Part shown: positions 1 to 8,433 of the stretch, piece after piece
How positions within the stretch are numbered: the stretch's first letter is position 1
Layout: each line of letters starts with the position of its first letter
Source of the DNA: Actinomycetota bacterium
GTDB lineage: Bacteria; Actinomycetota; Acidimicrobiia; Acidimicrobiales; Ilumatobacteraceae
Direction: 5' to 3'
Assembly: GCA_963169665.1 (NCBI GenBank)
Contig: CAUJET010000112.1
Coordinates: 1 to 34,747 of the forward strand
DNA: 34,747 nt
Translations under genes and position numbers: made by a program
Notes under the pieces: model-generated
The model's database searches: none
What the model was told of the DNA's origin: nothing
The model's input: only the letters and a program-made list of their open reading frames with translations

Positions 1-336
1 CTCGACCAGTACGCGCTCACCAAGATCCTCGTCGAACCGAAGAACTCCCTGGTCAAGCAGTACCAGAAGATCTTCGAGTTCGAAGACGTCGAGCTCGACT
101 TCACCCAGGACGCCCTCGAGGCGATCGCCGATCAGGCGCTGCTGCGTGCCACCGGTGCGCGTGGCCTGCGGGCGATCCTCGAAGAGGTGCTCCTCAACAC
201 CATGTACGAGCTGCCCGGCCGCAGCGACGTGGGTCGCGTCGTCATCGACGCCGACACGGTGCGCACCAAGGTGAACCCCACCCTCGTGCCCCGCGAGCCC
301 ACGCGCAACACGCGCCCGCGCCGCGCGGCGTCCTGA
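1..336 (+). CDS. clpX: ATP-dependent Clp protease ATP-binding subunit ClpX, C-terminal part
   Basis: The reading frame is open from the first base and ends with TGA, so only the last 111 codons are present. The peptide is the small C-terminal (sensor 2) domain of the AAA+ unfoldase ClpX: it contains [17 protein letters not shown], typical of the large/small domain junction, and the sensor 2 motif GARGLR, whose Arg contacts ATP. ClpX hexamers unfold substrates and feed them to ClpP. The Walker motifs, the zinc-binding domain and the ClpP-binding loop lie upstream of the window. The tail after the conserved part is short and basic ([12 protein letters not shown]). folC follows 46 bp later on the same strand. 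Confidence 0.95.
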   Translation, partial: LDQYALTKILVEPKNSLVKQYQKIFEFEDVELDFTQDALEAIADQALLRATGARGLRAILEEVLLNTMYELPGRSDVGRVVIDADTVRTKVNPTLVPREPTRNTRPRRAAS

Positions 337-382
337 GCACCCGGCTCACCGAGCACGCGCACCTCGAGCGGCGGAACCGACG

Positions 383-1678
383 ATGAACCTCACGGAGGCG
401 ATGGCGTACCTCGACGCGCACGCCAGCTACGACACCACCGGACGCGTGGAGTCGCCCACGATCGATCGCATCAGCCGCCTCCTCGAGGTGCTCGGCGATC
501 CCCAGCTCGCGTACCCGGTGATCCACATCACGGGCACCAACGGCAAGGGCTCGACGACGCAGATGATCACGCGGCTGCTCATGGCCCACGGCCTCACCGT
601 CGGCACGTACACGAGCCCTCACCTCGAACGGCTGAACGAGCGCATCAGCAGAAACGCCGAGCCGATCAGCGACGACGACTTCGTCGAGCAGATCGCCGCC
701 CTCGCCGAGGTCGAGCTCGTCGCCGGGGTGCGGCCCACCTACTTCGAACTCGTCACTGCGGCGGCGTTCCGCTGGTTCGCCGACGTGGCCGTCGACGTCG
801 CCGTCATCGAGGTGGGCATGCTCGGCAAGTGGGACGCCACCAACGTGGTGCAGTCGCAGGTCGCCGTCGTCACCAACATCGGCATGGATCACAACGAGTA
901 CGCCGGCCCCACCAAGGCCGACATCGCCCGTGAGAAGTCGGGCATCGTGAAGCCCGGCAGCGCCGTCGTGATCGGCGAGACCGACCCCGAGCTCGTGCAG
1001 ATCTTCGTCGACGCGGGCGGAGCGTCGAACTTCGTGCGCGGTGAGGACTTCGACGTCGTCGAGAACCAGTTGGCGATCGGTGGCCGCGTGGTCGACCTGC
1101 GCACGCCGACCACCGTGTATCCGGAGGTGTTCGTCCCACTGCACGGCCGCCACCAGGCCGACAACGCGTCGGTCGCGCTCACCGCGGTCGAGGCGTTCTT
1201 CGCCGCCCCGCTCGCCGACGAGGTGCTGCGCGAGGGGTTCGCCGAGGTCGTCATGCCCGGACGGTTCGAGGTCATCGGCCGCCAGCCGCTCGTCGTGGTC
1301 GACGGCGCGCACAACCCGGCCGGTGCCGACGTCGCGTCGCAGGTGTTCTTCGAGGATTTCGACCCGGCCGGCATGCGCTACCTCGTGGTGGGGTGCCTCA
1401 AGACCCGCGACGTGCGCGACCTGCTGTCGGCGCTGCGTGCCGACGAGTTCGACGTGGTGCTCACGTGCACGGCGCCCTCGCCGCGCGGCCTCGACAGCTC
1501 GGCGGTGGCCAACGCCGCCACCGAGATCGGCTGCGACGAGGTCATCAGGTGCGAGACCACCGAGGAGGCCTGCGCCAAGGCAGTGCGCCTCGCCGGCGCC
1601 GAGGACGCGATCCTCGTGGCCGGGAGCCTGTACGTGGTGGGCGCGGCCCGCCCCGCGCTGCGCCGCCTCCTGCTCTGA
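383..1678 (+). CDS. folC: Folylpolyglutamate synthase / dihydrofolate synthase FolC
   Basis: This 431-residue protein is a Mur-ligase-like ATP-dependent ligase that adds glutamate to folates, and in bacteria often also to dihydropteroate. It acts in the cytosol in folate biosynthesis. The ATP-binding P-loop GTNGKGST is at residues 51-58, followed by the FolC signature YTSPHLERLNERI. The C-terminal ligase domain carries MPGRFEVIG and DGAHNPAG. The length is normal for the family. The ATG at 383 places the conserved N terminus (LTEAMAYLD) correctly; only a weak purine-rich stretch precedes it. The clpX-folC-ndk order is conserved in Actinobacteria (valS often sits between clpX and folC in that phylum and is absent here). 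Whether the enzyme has both activities cannot be read from the sequence. Confidence 0.95.
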   Translation: MNLTEAMAYLDAHASYDTTGRVESPTIDRISRLLEVLGDPQLAYPVIHITGTNGKGSTTQMITRLLMAHGLTVGTYTSPHLERLNERISRNAEPISDDDFVEQIAALAEVELVAGVRPTYFELVTAAAFRWFADVAVDVAVIEVGMLGKWDATNVVQSQVAVVTNIGMDHNEYAGPTKADIAREKSGIVKPGSAVVIGETDPELVQIFVDAGGASNFVRGEDFDVVENQLAIGGRVVDLRTPTTVYPEVFVPLHGRHQADNASVALTAVEAFFAAPLADEVLREGFAEVVMPGRFEVIGRQPLVVVDGAHNPAGADVASQVFFEDFDPAGMRYLVVGCLKTRDVRDLLSALRADEFDVVLTCTAPSPRGLDSSAVANAATEIGCDEVIRCETTEEACAKAVRLAGAEDAILVAGSLYVVGAARPALRRLLL

Positions 1679-1727
1679 CACGGGTCATCGCGTGGGCGGT
1701 ACAGGCGGCGTCGCGCGATGTCGCAGA

Positions 1728-1733
1728 TAGCCT
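1728..1733 (+). promoter_or_regulatory. Putative -10 element of ndk
   Basis: TAGCCT matches the TANNNT form of an actinobacterial -10 box. It ends 8 nt before the ndk ATG, and no Shine-Dalgarno sequence lies between them. Transcription would start at or within about a base of the start codon, giving a leaderless mRNA. No good -35 box is visible. Confidence 0.4.
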
Positions 1734-1741
1734 GCGGCGCC

Positions 1742-2152
1742 ATGTCTGATCGCACCCTCGTCCTGTTGAAGCCCGATGCCGTCGAACGCGGCCTCATCGG
1801 CCAGATCCTGTCCCGCTTCGAGACCAAGGGCCTCAAGGTCGTGGCCATGGACCTGCGCACCCTCGACGCCGACACGCTGGCCCGCCACTACGAAGAGCAC
1901 GTCGGCAAGGGCTTCTACGCCGATCTCGTCGAGTTCATGAGCCGTGGCCCCGTGGTCGCCCTCGCCCTCGAGGGTCCGCAGGACACATGGGAAGTCGTCC
2001 GGGCGATGATGGGTGCCACCAACCCGCTCAAGAGCGCTCCCGGCACCATCCGCGGCGACTTCGGCACCCTGTTCACCGAGAACCTCGTGCACGGCAGCGA
2101 CTCGCTCGACTCGGCGACGCGCGAGCTCGGGATCTTCTTCCCGAACCTCTGA
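1742..2152 (+). CDS. ndk: Nucleoside diphosphate kinase
   Basis: The 136-residue enzyme transfers the gamma phosphate of ATP to nucleoside diphosphates through a phosphohistidine, balancing NTP and dNTP pools. It begins with the family motif RTLVLLKPDAVERGLIG. The catalytic histidine is His117 in the NLVHGSDS motif. Length and motifs are complete. An in-frame ATG at 1718 would add eight residues not found in the family, and it lies upstream of the likely -10 box, so 1742 is preferred. The gene sits between folC and the mre cluster. Confidence 0.96.
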   Translation: MSDRTLVLLKPDAVERGLIGQILSRFETKGLKVVAMDLRTLDADTLARHYEEHVGKGFYADLVEFMSRGPVVALALEGPQDTWEVVRAMMGATNPLKSAPGTIRGDFGTLFTENLVHGSDSLDSATRELGIFFPNL

Positions 2153-2168
2153 CCACGGGTCGCGCCGC

Positions 2169-2228
2169 TAGACTGGCGCCCCACTACGGGGCTGCCGGTC
2201 TGGCGCGCCCCTCGGAGTCCGAAGGAGG
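2169..2228 (+). promoter_or_regulatory. mreB promoter -10 and Shine-Dalgarno site
   Basis: TAGACT at 2169-2174 fits a -10 box. A small perfect hairpin (GCCCC, loop ACTAC, GGGGC) covers 2178-2192 near the expected transcription start. A strong GGAGG at 2224-2228 lies 10 nt before the mreB ATG at 2239 and fixes that start. Unlike several genes here, mreB therefore has a conventional leader. No clear -35 box was found. Confidence 0.45.
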
Positions 2229-2238
2229 CAGGGTTCCC

Positions 2239-3273
2239 ATGGCGCGATCCAATCCGCTGGCACTGGGCCGTGACCTCGCCATCGACCTCGGCACGGCCAA
2301 CACGCTGATCTATGCGCGTGGCCAGGGCATCGTCCTGAACGAGCCGTCGGTCGTCGCCATCGACATCACCGACGGTCGCCCCGTCGCCGTCGGTATCGAG
2401 GCCAAGCGCATGATGGGCCGCACGCCCGGTCGCATCAAGACGATCCGTCCATTGAAGGACGGCGTCATCGCCGACTTCGAGGTCTGCGAGAAGATGCTCC
2501 GCTTCTTCATCCAGAAGGTGCACGCGAGCCGCTGGAGCAAGCCGCGCATGGTGATCTGCGTGCCGTCGGGCATCACCGGTGTCGAGCAGCGAGCCGTGCA
2601 GGACGCCGCCGAGTACGCCGGCGCCCGCAAGCCGGTGCACATCATCGAAGAGCCCATGGCCGCGGCGATCGGCGCGGATCTGCCCGTGCACGAGCCGAGC
2701 GGCAACATGGTCGTCGACATCGGCGGCGGCACCACCGAGGTGGCGGTCATCTCCCTCGGCGGCATCGTGACGGCGCAGTCCGTCCGTGTGGCGGGCGACG
2801 AGCTCGACGACGCGGTGATGCAGTACATCAAGAAGGAGTTCTCCCTCGCGATCGGCGATCGCACCGCGGAGGAGATCAAGATGCACATGGGGTCGTGCTG
2901 GCCGCTCGACGACGAGCTCACCGCCGACATCCGTGGTCGCGACATGATCAGCGGCCTGCCGCGCACCATCCCGCTCACGACCGAGCAGGTGCGCGAAGCC
3001 CTGGCCGAGCCCGTAGCTGCCATTGTTGACGCCGTGAAGACGACGCTCGACAAGACGCCACCGGAACTCGCAGCCGACATCATGGAACAGGGCATCACGC
3101 TCACGGGTGGCGGTGCGCTCCTCGCCGGGATCGATCAGCGCCTCGCGCACGAGACGGGCATGCCGATCAAGATCGCCCGTGAGCCGCTGTTCAGCGTGGT
3201 CATCGGGTCGGGGCGGGCACTCGAGAACATCGACGCGATGCGGGGGCTGATGTCGCTGGGTGGCGACGAGTAG
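2239..3273 (+). CDS. mreB: Rod shape-determining protein MreB
   Basis: The 344-residue protein is a bacterial actin homologue that polymerises on the inner face of the membrane and guides lateral wall synthesis. It has the actin-fold signatures: phosphate-1 loop DLGTANT near the N terminus, phosphate-2 loop DIGGGTTEVAVISLGG in the middle, and the adenosine motif TGGGALLAGID near the C terminus. Length is standard. The start follows a clear GGAGG. mreC begins 12 bp after the stop and mreD, PBP2 and rodA follow, so the five genes probably form an elongasome operon. MreB occurs in only some Actinobacteria, and here the complete set is present. Confidence 0.97.
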   Translation: MARSNPLALGRDLAIDLGTANTLIYARGQGIVLNEPSVVAIDITDGRPVAVGIEAKRMMGRTPGRIKTIRPLKDGVIADFEVCEKMLRFFIQKVHASRWSKPRMVICVPSGITGVEQRAVQDAAEYAGARKPVHIIEEPMAAAIGADLPVHEPSGNMVVDIGGGTTEVAVISLGGIVTAQSVRVAGDELDDAVMQYIKKEFSLAIGDRTAEEIKMHMGSCWPLDDELTADIRGRDMISGLPRTIPLTTEQVREALAEPVAAIVDAVKTTLDKTPPELAADIMEQGITLTGGGALLAGIDQRLAHETGMPIKIAREPLFSVVIGSGRALENIDAMRGLMSLGGDE

Positions 3274-3285
3274 TCCGACCAGCAC

Positions 3286-4389
3286 ATGGCCCTCTACTCG
3301 ATGGGGCGCCGGCGGGTCATCGCCCTGCTCGTCCTCACCTCCATCCTGCTGGTCACGCTCGACCAGCGAGGCAGCGCGATCATCGATCGCACGCGCAGCC
3401 TGATGTCGCTCATTCTCGAGCCGTTCGACGCGGCGGCCCGCGTGATCTCGCGGCCCGTCGTCAACGCCTGGAAGGGCGTCACGGAGTACGACGACCTGGT
3501 GCGTGAGAACGAACGCCTCCAGGAGGAGATCGACTCCCAACGCGGCGCGGAGATCGTCGCTCGCGCGGCGATCCTCGAATACCAGGAACTGCTGACGCTC
3601 AACCGGCTGCTCGGCTCGAGCAGCTATCCCACCGCCACTGCCCAGGTGCAGGGCGACTCGCCCAGCAACTTCCAGTACACCGTCGAGATCGACAAGGGCA
3701 GCGTCGACGGCATCGCGGTCGGCATGCCCGTCGTGAACGGCGGCGGCCTCGTCGGAAAGATCACCCGGGTCACCCCGAACTCGTCGATCGTGCTGCTGAT
3801 CGTCGACCCCGATTTCTCGATCGGCGCGAAGGTGCTCACCGAGGCCGAACAGGTGACGCCGGCGCCGCTCATCACTGCGTCGCCCACGGGCGGCATCTCG
3901 CTCAATCCCGACACGACCACGACGTCGTCGACCACCACGACCGTCGCTGCCGAGCCGACCGATTCGGGCACCACGACGACGATCGACTCGGTGCAGGGCC
4001 CGCTCGATCCGCCGGTCAACGCCGGGACCACCACGACCACCGCGCCATCGACCGACTCCACCGTCGCCACGACGACCACCGTCCCCCCGGTCGAGATCAT
4101 CCGCGAGACCGGCACGCTCAGCGGACAGGGCGCGAACCTGCCCCTGGTGCTGCGGTTCGTCGACGACTCGTCCTCGCAGGGTCGCGTGAAGGTCGGCTCC
4201 ACCGTGCAGACCGCAGGTGGTACCCAGTCGATCGCGCCGGCCGGCCTGCCGATCGGTGAGATCACCGCGATCCGCCAGCAGTCGGGCTCGCGCGCGCAGC
4301 TCGTGGAGGTCCGCTCCTCGGCCGGCGACCTCTCGAAGCTCAACTTCGTCCGGGTCATCCTGTACGTCCCCAACACGAGCGGCGGCTGA
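3286..4389 (+). CDS. mreC: Rod shape-determining protein MreC, with Thr-rich insertion
   Basis: The 367-residue protein is the bitopic scaffold of the elongasome. It links cytoplasmic MreB to periplasmic PBP2. A short basic N terminus (MGRRR) precedes one membrane helix (about residues 10-25). A coiled coil follows (about 70-110, VRENERLQEEIDSQ), then the beta-domain with VEIDKGSVDGIAVGMPVVN. Between the two halves of the beta domain, about residues 210-268 form a low-complexity segment rich in Thr, Ser, Pro and acidic residues, which makes the protein longer than a usual MreC of about 280-300 residues. The C-terminal beta domain resumes afterwards. No strong Shine-Dalgarno site is seen. The stop lies 3 bp before the mreD GTG, so coupling is likely. 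Confidence 0.93.
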   Translation: MALYSMGRRRVIALLVLTSILLVTLDQRGSAIIDRTRSLMSLILEPFDAAARVISRPVVNAWKGVTEYDDLVRENERLQEEIDSQRGAEIVARAAILEYQELLTLNRLLGSSSYPTATAQVQGDSPSNFQYTVEIDKGSVDGIAVGMPVVNGGGLVGKITRVTPNSSIVLLIVDPDFSIGAKVLTEAEQVTPAPLITASPTGGISLNPDTTTTSSTTTTVAAEPTDSGTTTTIDSVQGPLDPPVNAGTTTTTAPSTDSTVATTTTVPPVEIIRETGTLSGQGANLPLVLRFVDDSSSQGRVKVGSTVQTAGGTQSIAPAGLPIGEITAIRQQSGSRAQLVEVRSSAGDLSKLNFVRVILYVPNTSGG

Positions 4390-4392
4390 CCC

Positions 4393-4917
4393 GTGCGGGC
4401 GTTCCTCATGGGACCGCTCGTCCGGCTGTTCCCGGTCGGGCTCTGTGTGCTCGCGATGCAGCGCACGTTCCTGAGTGAGATGAAGGTGTTCGGCGTGGTG
4501 CTGCAGATCGTGCTCGCGCTCGCGGCGGCCGCCGGTGCAGGGGCGGGGCCGGAGCGCGGTGCGATCGGCGGCTTCACGCTCGGACTCATGTACGACCTGG
4601 CCACGGGCAGCCCGCTCGGCCTCACGGCGCTCGTGTACGCGCTCGCCGGTTTCGTGGCTGGCTACGTGCTCACGCTCACCCCGAGCCCGCAGTGGTGGCT
4701 CGCATCGATCTTCACCGCCATCGGTGCTGCCGTCGGCGAGACCGCCGTGCCGGTGGCGCGAACGCTGATCGGCCAGGACGGCTGGTTCACGTCGCGCCTG
4801 TTCACCATCGTCCCGGTCGTCTCGGGGTTCGCGCTGCTGGTGAGTCCGTTGTTCGTCCCGCTCGGCCGGTGGTGCATGTGCGTGAAGCGACCGAAGTGGA
4901 AGGCCATCAGGGAGTAG
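4393..4917 (+). CDS. mreD: Rod shape-determining membrane protein MreD
   Basis: This 174-residue protein is almost entirely hydrophobic, with about five predicted membrane helices. It contains GAIGGFTLGLMYDLATGSPLGLTALVYALAGFVAGYV, quoted here only as the region near residues 55-90; this is the conserved MreD core with the G-x-x-x-D pattern. MreD is a membrane member of the elongasome whose exact role is unclear. The start is taken as GTG at 4393, 3 bp after the mreC stop; ATG at 4408 is an alternative that would remove five residues. Position directly between mreC and PBP2 supports the assignment more strongly than sequence, because MreD diverges quickly. Confidence 0.9.
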   Translation: MRAFLMGPLVRLFPVGLCVLAMQRTFLSEMKVFGVVLQIVLALAAAAGAGAGPERGAIGGFTLGLMYDLATGSPLGLTALVYALAGFVAGYVLTLTPSPQWWLASIFTAIGAAVGETAVPVARTLIGQDGWFTSRLFTIVPVVSGFALLVSPLFVPLGRWCMCVKRPKWKAIRE

Positions 4918-4962
4918 CCATCAGTCGGCCGCGCGCCCGCTCGCGGGCTCGCATCCGCCAGA

Positions 4963-7245
4963 ATGTCGGCCATGGCCATCGACCGACGGAGCAGCCGCCT
5001 GGGCGTCCTCGCCCTCGTCGGGATCATCCTGGTCGGGGCACTCGGCACTCGGCTCTGGTTCCTGCAGGGCGTGCAGGCCGAGGCGTACCAGGAATCGGTG
5101 AACCTGTCGAAGATCCGCACGGTCAGCCTGCCGCCCGAGCGCGGTCGCATCTTCGATGCCGACGGGCGCATCCTCGCCGACAACGAGCGGGTGCTCACCG
5201 TCACCGTCGAGTGGCGCGTGCTGCGCAACAACGACAACCGCAAGCAGCTGTTCGACCGGCTGAGCGGTCCGCTCGGCAAGCCGGTCGCCGAACTCGAGCA
5301 GCGCTACGACGACGGCGTGCTGCTCTACGACCCGCTGTTGCCGATGCCGCTCGTGGAGGACGTCAACGAGGAGACGGTGCAGTTCCTGCTCGAACGCTCC
5401 GAGGACTTCCCCGGCGTCGACGTGGTCGAGCAGTGGCGGCGCGTCTACCCCTATGCGCCGCTCGCGAGCCACGTGGTCGGGTACATGAGCGCGATCTTCA
5501 AAGAGACCAAGGACCAGTACCTCGCGCTCGGCTACAACCTCAACGAACGTGTCGGCGCATTCGGCATCGAGCAGAGCATGGAGACCGAGCTGCACGGGCA
5601 GTGGGGCTTCCAGAAGTGGGAGATCGACGCCGCCGGCAACACGGTGCGCCTGTTGGAGGAGGTGCTGCCGGTCGGGGGCAACGACATCCAGCTCAGCATC
5701 GACCTCGATGTGCAGCAGTACGCGGAGCAGGCGCTCGAGACGAAGTTGAAGCAGCGACGGGATCTGCCGACCGATCAGGAGGAGTGCCAGTGTGCCGACC
5801 TGGCGGCGCACAACCCGATCGACCCGAAGGTGGAAGGTGGCGAGACTCGCGTGTACGCGAGCTCGAAGGACTTCGGCACCGAGGAGTGGATCCAGTACAA
5901 GGCGCCGGCCGGCTCGGTCGTGGTGCTCGACCACTCCAACGGTCAGGTGATCGCGATGGCGAGTTACCCGACGTTCGACAACCGCTGGTTCAACGCCGGG
6001 GTGAGCAGCCAGAAGCTCGAGCAGCTCTTCCCGCCCACGGACGACCCCGACCGGTCGATCCTCGTGAACCGAGCCGTGCAGGGTCGTTACAACATCGGCT
6101 CGACGATCAAGCCGTTCATCGCCTGGTCGGCGATGCACAGCGGGCTGATCACGGCGCAGGACATCTGGATGGACGAAGGCGTGTACAAGCTCGTCTCGGT
6201 GCCCGACGAGATCTGCGCGGAAGGCGTGCGGTGCGAATTCAAGAACGCGCTCGATCCGTTCGGTGTGCCGAGTCGCTACGGACCGGTGCAGGTCGAAGAC
6301 GCACTCGCGGTCAGCTCGGACACCTTCTTCTATCGACTCGGCGAGGCGTTCTTCACCCTGCTCGGCCGGCGCGACGAGCTGAAGGCAGACCTGATGGAGT
6401 TCGGGTTCGGCGCCGACTCCGGGATCGACCTCCAGTACGAATGGGACGGCCGCATCCCCGACGACGCCGTCAAGAAGGAGCTGGTCGACAAGAAGGTGCT
6501 CGCGAAGGGCGAGGCCCCTCGTCTCGTCACGGGCGACTTGGTCCAGGTCGCGATCGGGCAGGGTCTGTTCGCGTCGACGCCGCTCCAGTTGGCCAATGCC
6601 TATGGCGCACTGGCCAACAGCGGGTTCGTGATGCGTCCGCACCTGATCAAGAACATCCTGGCGCCGTTCACGCCCAACGCCGAGGGCGTCGCGGCGATGG
6701 CGGATCTCGACGCTGCGGTCGTGGTCGAGTCGTTCGAACGACCCGAGATCAACCATCAGATCGAGATGCCGCCGGAGGTCCGCCTGCCGATCATCGCCGG
6801 ACTCACGCGCGTCGTGTGCCCGGAGTACCGCAACGGCGAACGGTGCGGCGTCACGTACCCACCCGAGAGCACCCGCTACCGAGCGACGACGGGTGAGCGG
6901 ATGTTCAGCGACTACCCGCACGAGAAGCTGCCGATCGCCGGCAAGACCGGCACTGCGCAGGGCGCGGGCCAGTACCCGTGGAACGACTCCTCGGTGTTCG
7001 GCGCGTTCAGCCTCGACGAGGAGCAGCCCTACACGGTCGTGGCGTACCTGGAGAAGAGCGGGTACGGATCGAAGGCCGCAGCCCCGGTGGTGAAGTGCCT
7101 GTTCACGGTGCTGGCGGAGGAGATCACCCCCGATCCCGTCGTGCCGGCCGACCCGCTCGACATCAATTCGCCGTACACCGCGGCGCCGAAGGTCCTCGCC
7201 GACACCACCTGCCTCGGCGGCTACGACGGATCGATCCGTGAGTAG
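4963..7245 (+). CDS. mrdA: Penicillin-binding protein 2 (class B peptidoglycan DD-transpeptidase)
   Basis: The 760-residue protein is the elongasome transpeptidase that cross-links lateral peptidoglycan, working with the RodA glycosyltransferase. One N-terminal signal anchor (about residues 13-35) leads to a dimerisation/pedestal domain with PPERGRIFDADGRILADN. The transpeptidase motifs are complete: SxxK with nucleophile Ser380 (STIK), SSD at 451-453, and KTG beginning at Lys661. It is longer than the E. coli protein (about 630) because of insertions. One, near residues 270-310, contains ECQC. Eight cysteines lie in the extracytoplasmic part, several in close pairs (ICAEGVRC, VCPEYRNGERC), which suggests disulfides. 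ATG at 4972 is an alternative start. rodA begins 24 bp downstream. Confidence 0.95.
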   Translation: MSAMAIDRRSSRLGVLALVGIILVGALGTRLWFLQGVQAEAYQESVNLSKIRTVSLPPERGRIFDADGRILADNERVLTVTVEWRVLRNNDNRKQLFDRLSGPLGKPVAELEQRYDDGVLLYDPLLPMPLVEDVNEETVQFLLERSEDFPGVDVVEQWRRVYPYAPLASHVVGYMSAIFKETKDQYLALGYNLNERVGAFGIEQSMETELHGQWGFQKWEIDAAGNTVRLLEEVLPVGGNDIQLSIDLDVQQYAEQALETKLKQRRDLPTDQEECQCADLAAHNPIDPKVEGGETRVYASSKDFGTEEWIQYKAPAGSVVVLDHSNGQVIAMASYPTFDNRWFNAGVSSQKLEQLFPPTDDPDRSILVNRAVQGRYNIGSTIKPFIAWSAMHSGLITAQDIWMDEGVYKLVSVPDEICAEGVRCEFKNALDPFGVPSRYGPVQVEDALAVSSDTFFYRLGEAFFTLLGRRDELKADLMEFGFGADSGIDLQYEWDGRIPDDAVKKELVDKKVLAKGEAPRLVTGDLVQVAIGQGLFASTPLQLANAYGALANSGFVMRPHLIKNILAPFTPNAEGVAAMADLDAAVVVESFERPEINHQIEMPPEVRLPIIAGLTRVVCPEYRNGERCGVTYPPESTRYRATTGERMFSDYPHEKLPIAGKTGTAQGAGQYPWNDSSVFGAFSLDEEQPYTVVAYLEKSGYGSKAAAPVVKCLFTVLAEEITPDPVVPADPLDINSPYTAAPKVLADTTCLGGYDGSIRE

Positions 7246-7269
7246 CGCCACGGGCGAGGTCGACGGCAC

Positions 7270-8433
7270 ATGGCGCTGACGTTCCTCCAACGCAAACCCG
7301 ACTCCGGCCTCGGCAACATCAGGTCGAGCCCGAGCGATCCGAGCCGCAACGTCGACTGGGTGTTGATGCTCGTGCAGGCGGCGCTCGCCGCGATCGGATG
7401 CTTCGTCGTCTATTCGGCGTCGCGGACCAAGCAGCCGGATCCGTTCACCTACGTCACCCGTCAGGTGGTGTTCCTCATCGCCGCGGTCATCGCGATGGTG
7501 GTGGTGATGGCCATCGACTACGAGACCCTGCGCGAGCGGGCCAGGTTCTTCTACGGCGTCACGATCATGTTCCTCGTGCTGGTGAACGTGGCGGGCACCG
7601 TGAGCGGTGGCGCCCGGCTGAGCTTCGACCTCGGCCCGCTCCGATTGCAGCCGGCGGAGTTCGCCAAGGCGACCGTGTTGCTCGCGTTGGCTGCCTATCT
7701 GGCCGAGGAACGGAGCGACGAGGTGTCGTATCCGCGCTTCCTCGGCGGGCTCATCATGGTGGGCGTGCCGTCGGCGCTGATCATCGTGCAGCCCGACCTG
7801 GGTTCGTCGTCGGTGCTGGTCGCGATGGCGATGGGGGTGCTGCTGGTCGCAGGAGCCAAGCCGAAGTACATCGCCTTGATCACGCTCATGTCGGTGGCCA
7901 CCGTGATCGCCGCCGTGGTGTCGGGCATCGTCAACCGGTACCAGTTGCGACGCATCGAGGCGTTCTTCAACCAGGACTCCACCGACCAGGCGCTGCGCGA
8001 CTACATCTATCAACCTCGCAATGCCATCCGGGCCATCGCCACGGGTGGCATCACCGGCAAGGGGTGGCTGCAAGGCCCCATGACGAACGCGAAGAACGAC
8101 ATCCCCGTCCAGTGGGCCGACTTCCCGTTCTCGGCGGTGGGGGAGCAGTTCGGCCTGGTGGGGTGCAGTGTGATCGTCGGGCTCTTCGCGGTGATGCTCC
8201 TGCGCATCTGGCGCATCGCCCACCTCTCCAAGGACATGCTCGGCACCTATCTCTGCGCCGGCGTGTTCACGATGGTGCTCTGGCAGGTGTTCCAGAACAT
8301 CGCGATGACGATCGGCATCATGCCGGTCACCGGACTGCCGATGCCGTTCATCTCCTACGGCGGCTCGAGTCTCATCGCGTTCTTCATGATGTTGGGGCTC
8401 GTCCAGAACGTGCACATGCGCCGCTACCGCTGA
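7270..8433 (+). CDS. rodA: Peptidoglycan glycosyltransferase RodA (SEDS family)
   Basis: The 387-residue polytopic membrane protein belongs to the SEDS family (RodA/FtsW/SpoVE), which polymerises lipid II into glycan strands. About ten membrane helices are visible. Family motifs include GGARLSFDLGPLRLQPAEFAK (the region around residues 115-135) and the C-terminal MPFISYGGSSLIAFF. Pairing directly behind a class B PBP and mreBCD indicates RodA rather than FtsW, which would be expected in a division cluster. It is the last gene of the elongation cluster; a 345-bp gap follows before rne. Confidence 0.95.
   Translation: MALTFLQRKPDSGLGNIRSSPSDPSRNVDWVLMLVQAALAAIGCFVVYSASRTKQPDPFTYVTRQVVFLIAAVIAMVVVMAIDYETLRERARFFYGVTIMFLVLVNVAGTVSGGARLSFDLGPLRLQPAEFAKATVLLALAAYLAEERSDEVSYPRFLGGLIMVGVPSALIIVQPDLGSSSVLVAMAMGVLLVAGAKPKYIALITLMSVATVIAAVVSGIVNRYQLRRIEAFFNQDSTDQALRDYIYQPRNAIRAIATGGITGKGWLQGPMTNAKNDIPVQWADFPFSAVGEQFGLVGCSVIVGLFAVMLLRIWRIAHLSKDMLGTYLCAGVFTMVLWQVFQNIAMTIGIMPVTGLPMPFISYGGSSLIAFFMMLGLVQNVHMRRYR

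Noticed and set aside
2178..2192. The GCCCC-ACTAC-GGGGC hairpin as an ndk terminator.
   Set aside because: There is no T run and it overlaps the likely mreB transcription start, so I list it only with the mreB promoter.
4921..8415. A 1164-codon open frame on the - strand opposite PBP2 and rodA.
   Set aside because: It is a mirror of the GC-rich codon bias of the + strand genes. Its peptide is a His/Arg/Asp/Glu-rich shadow with no family motif, while both + strand genes have complete catalytic motifs.
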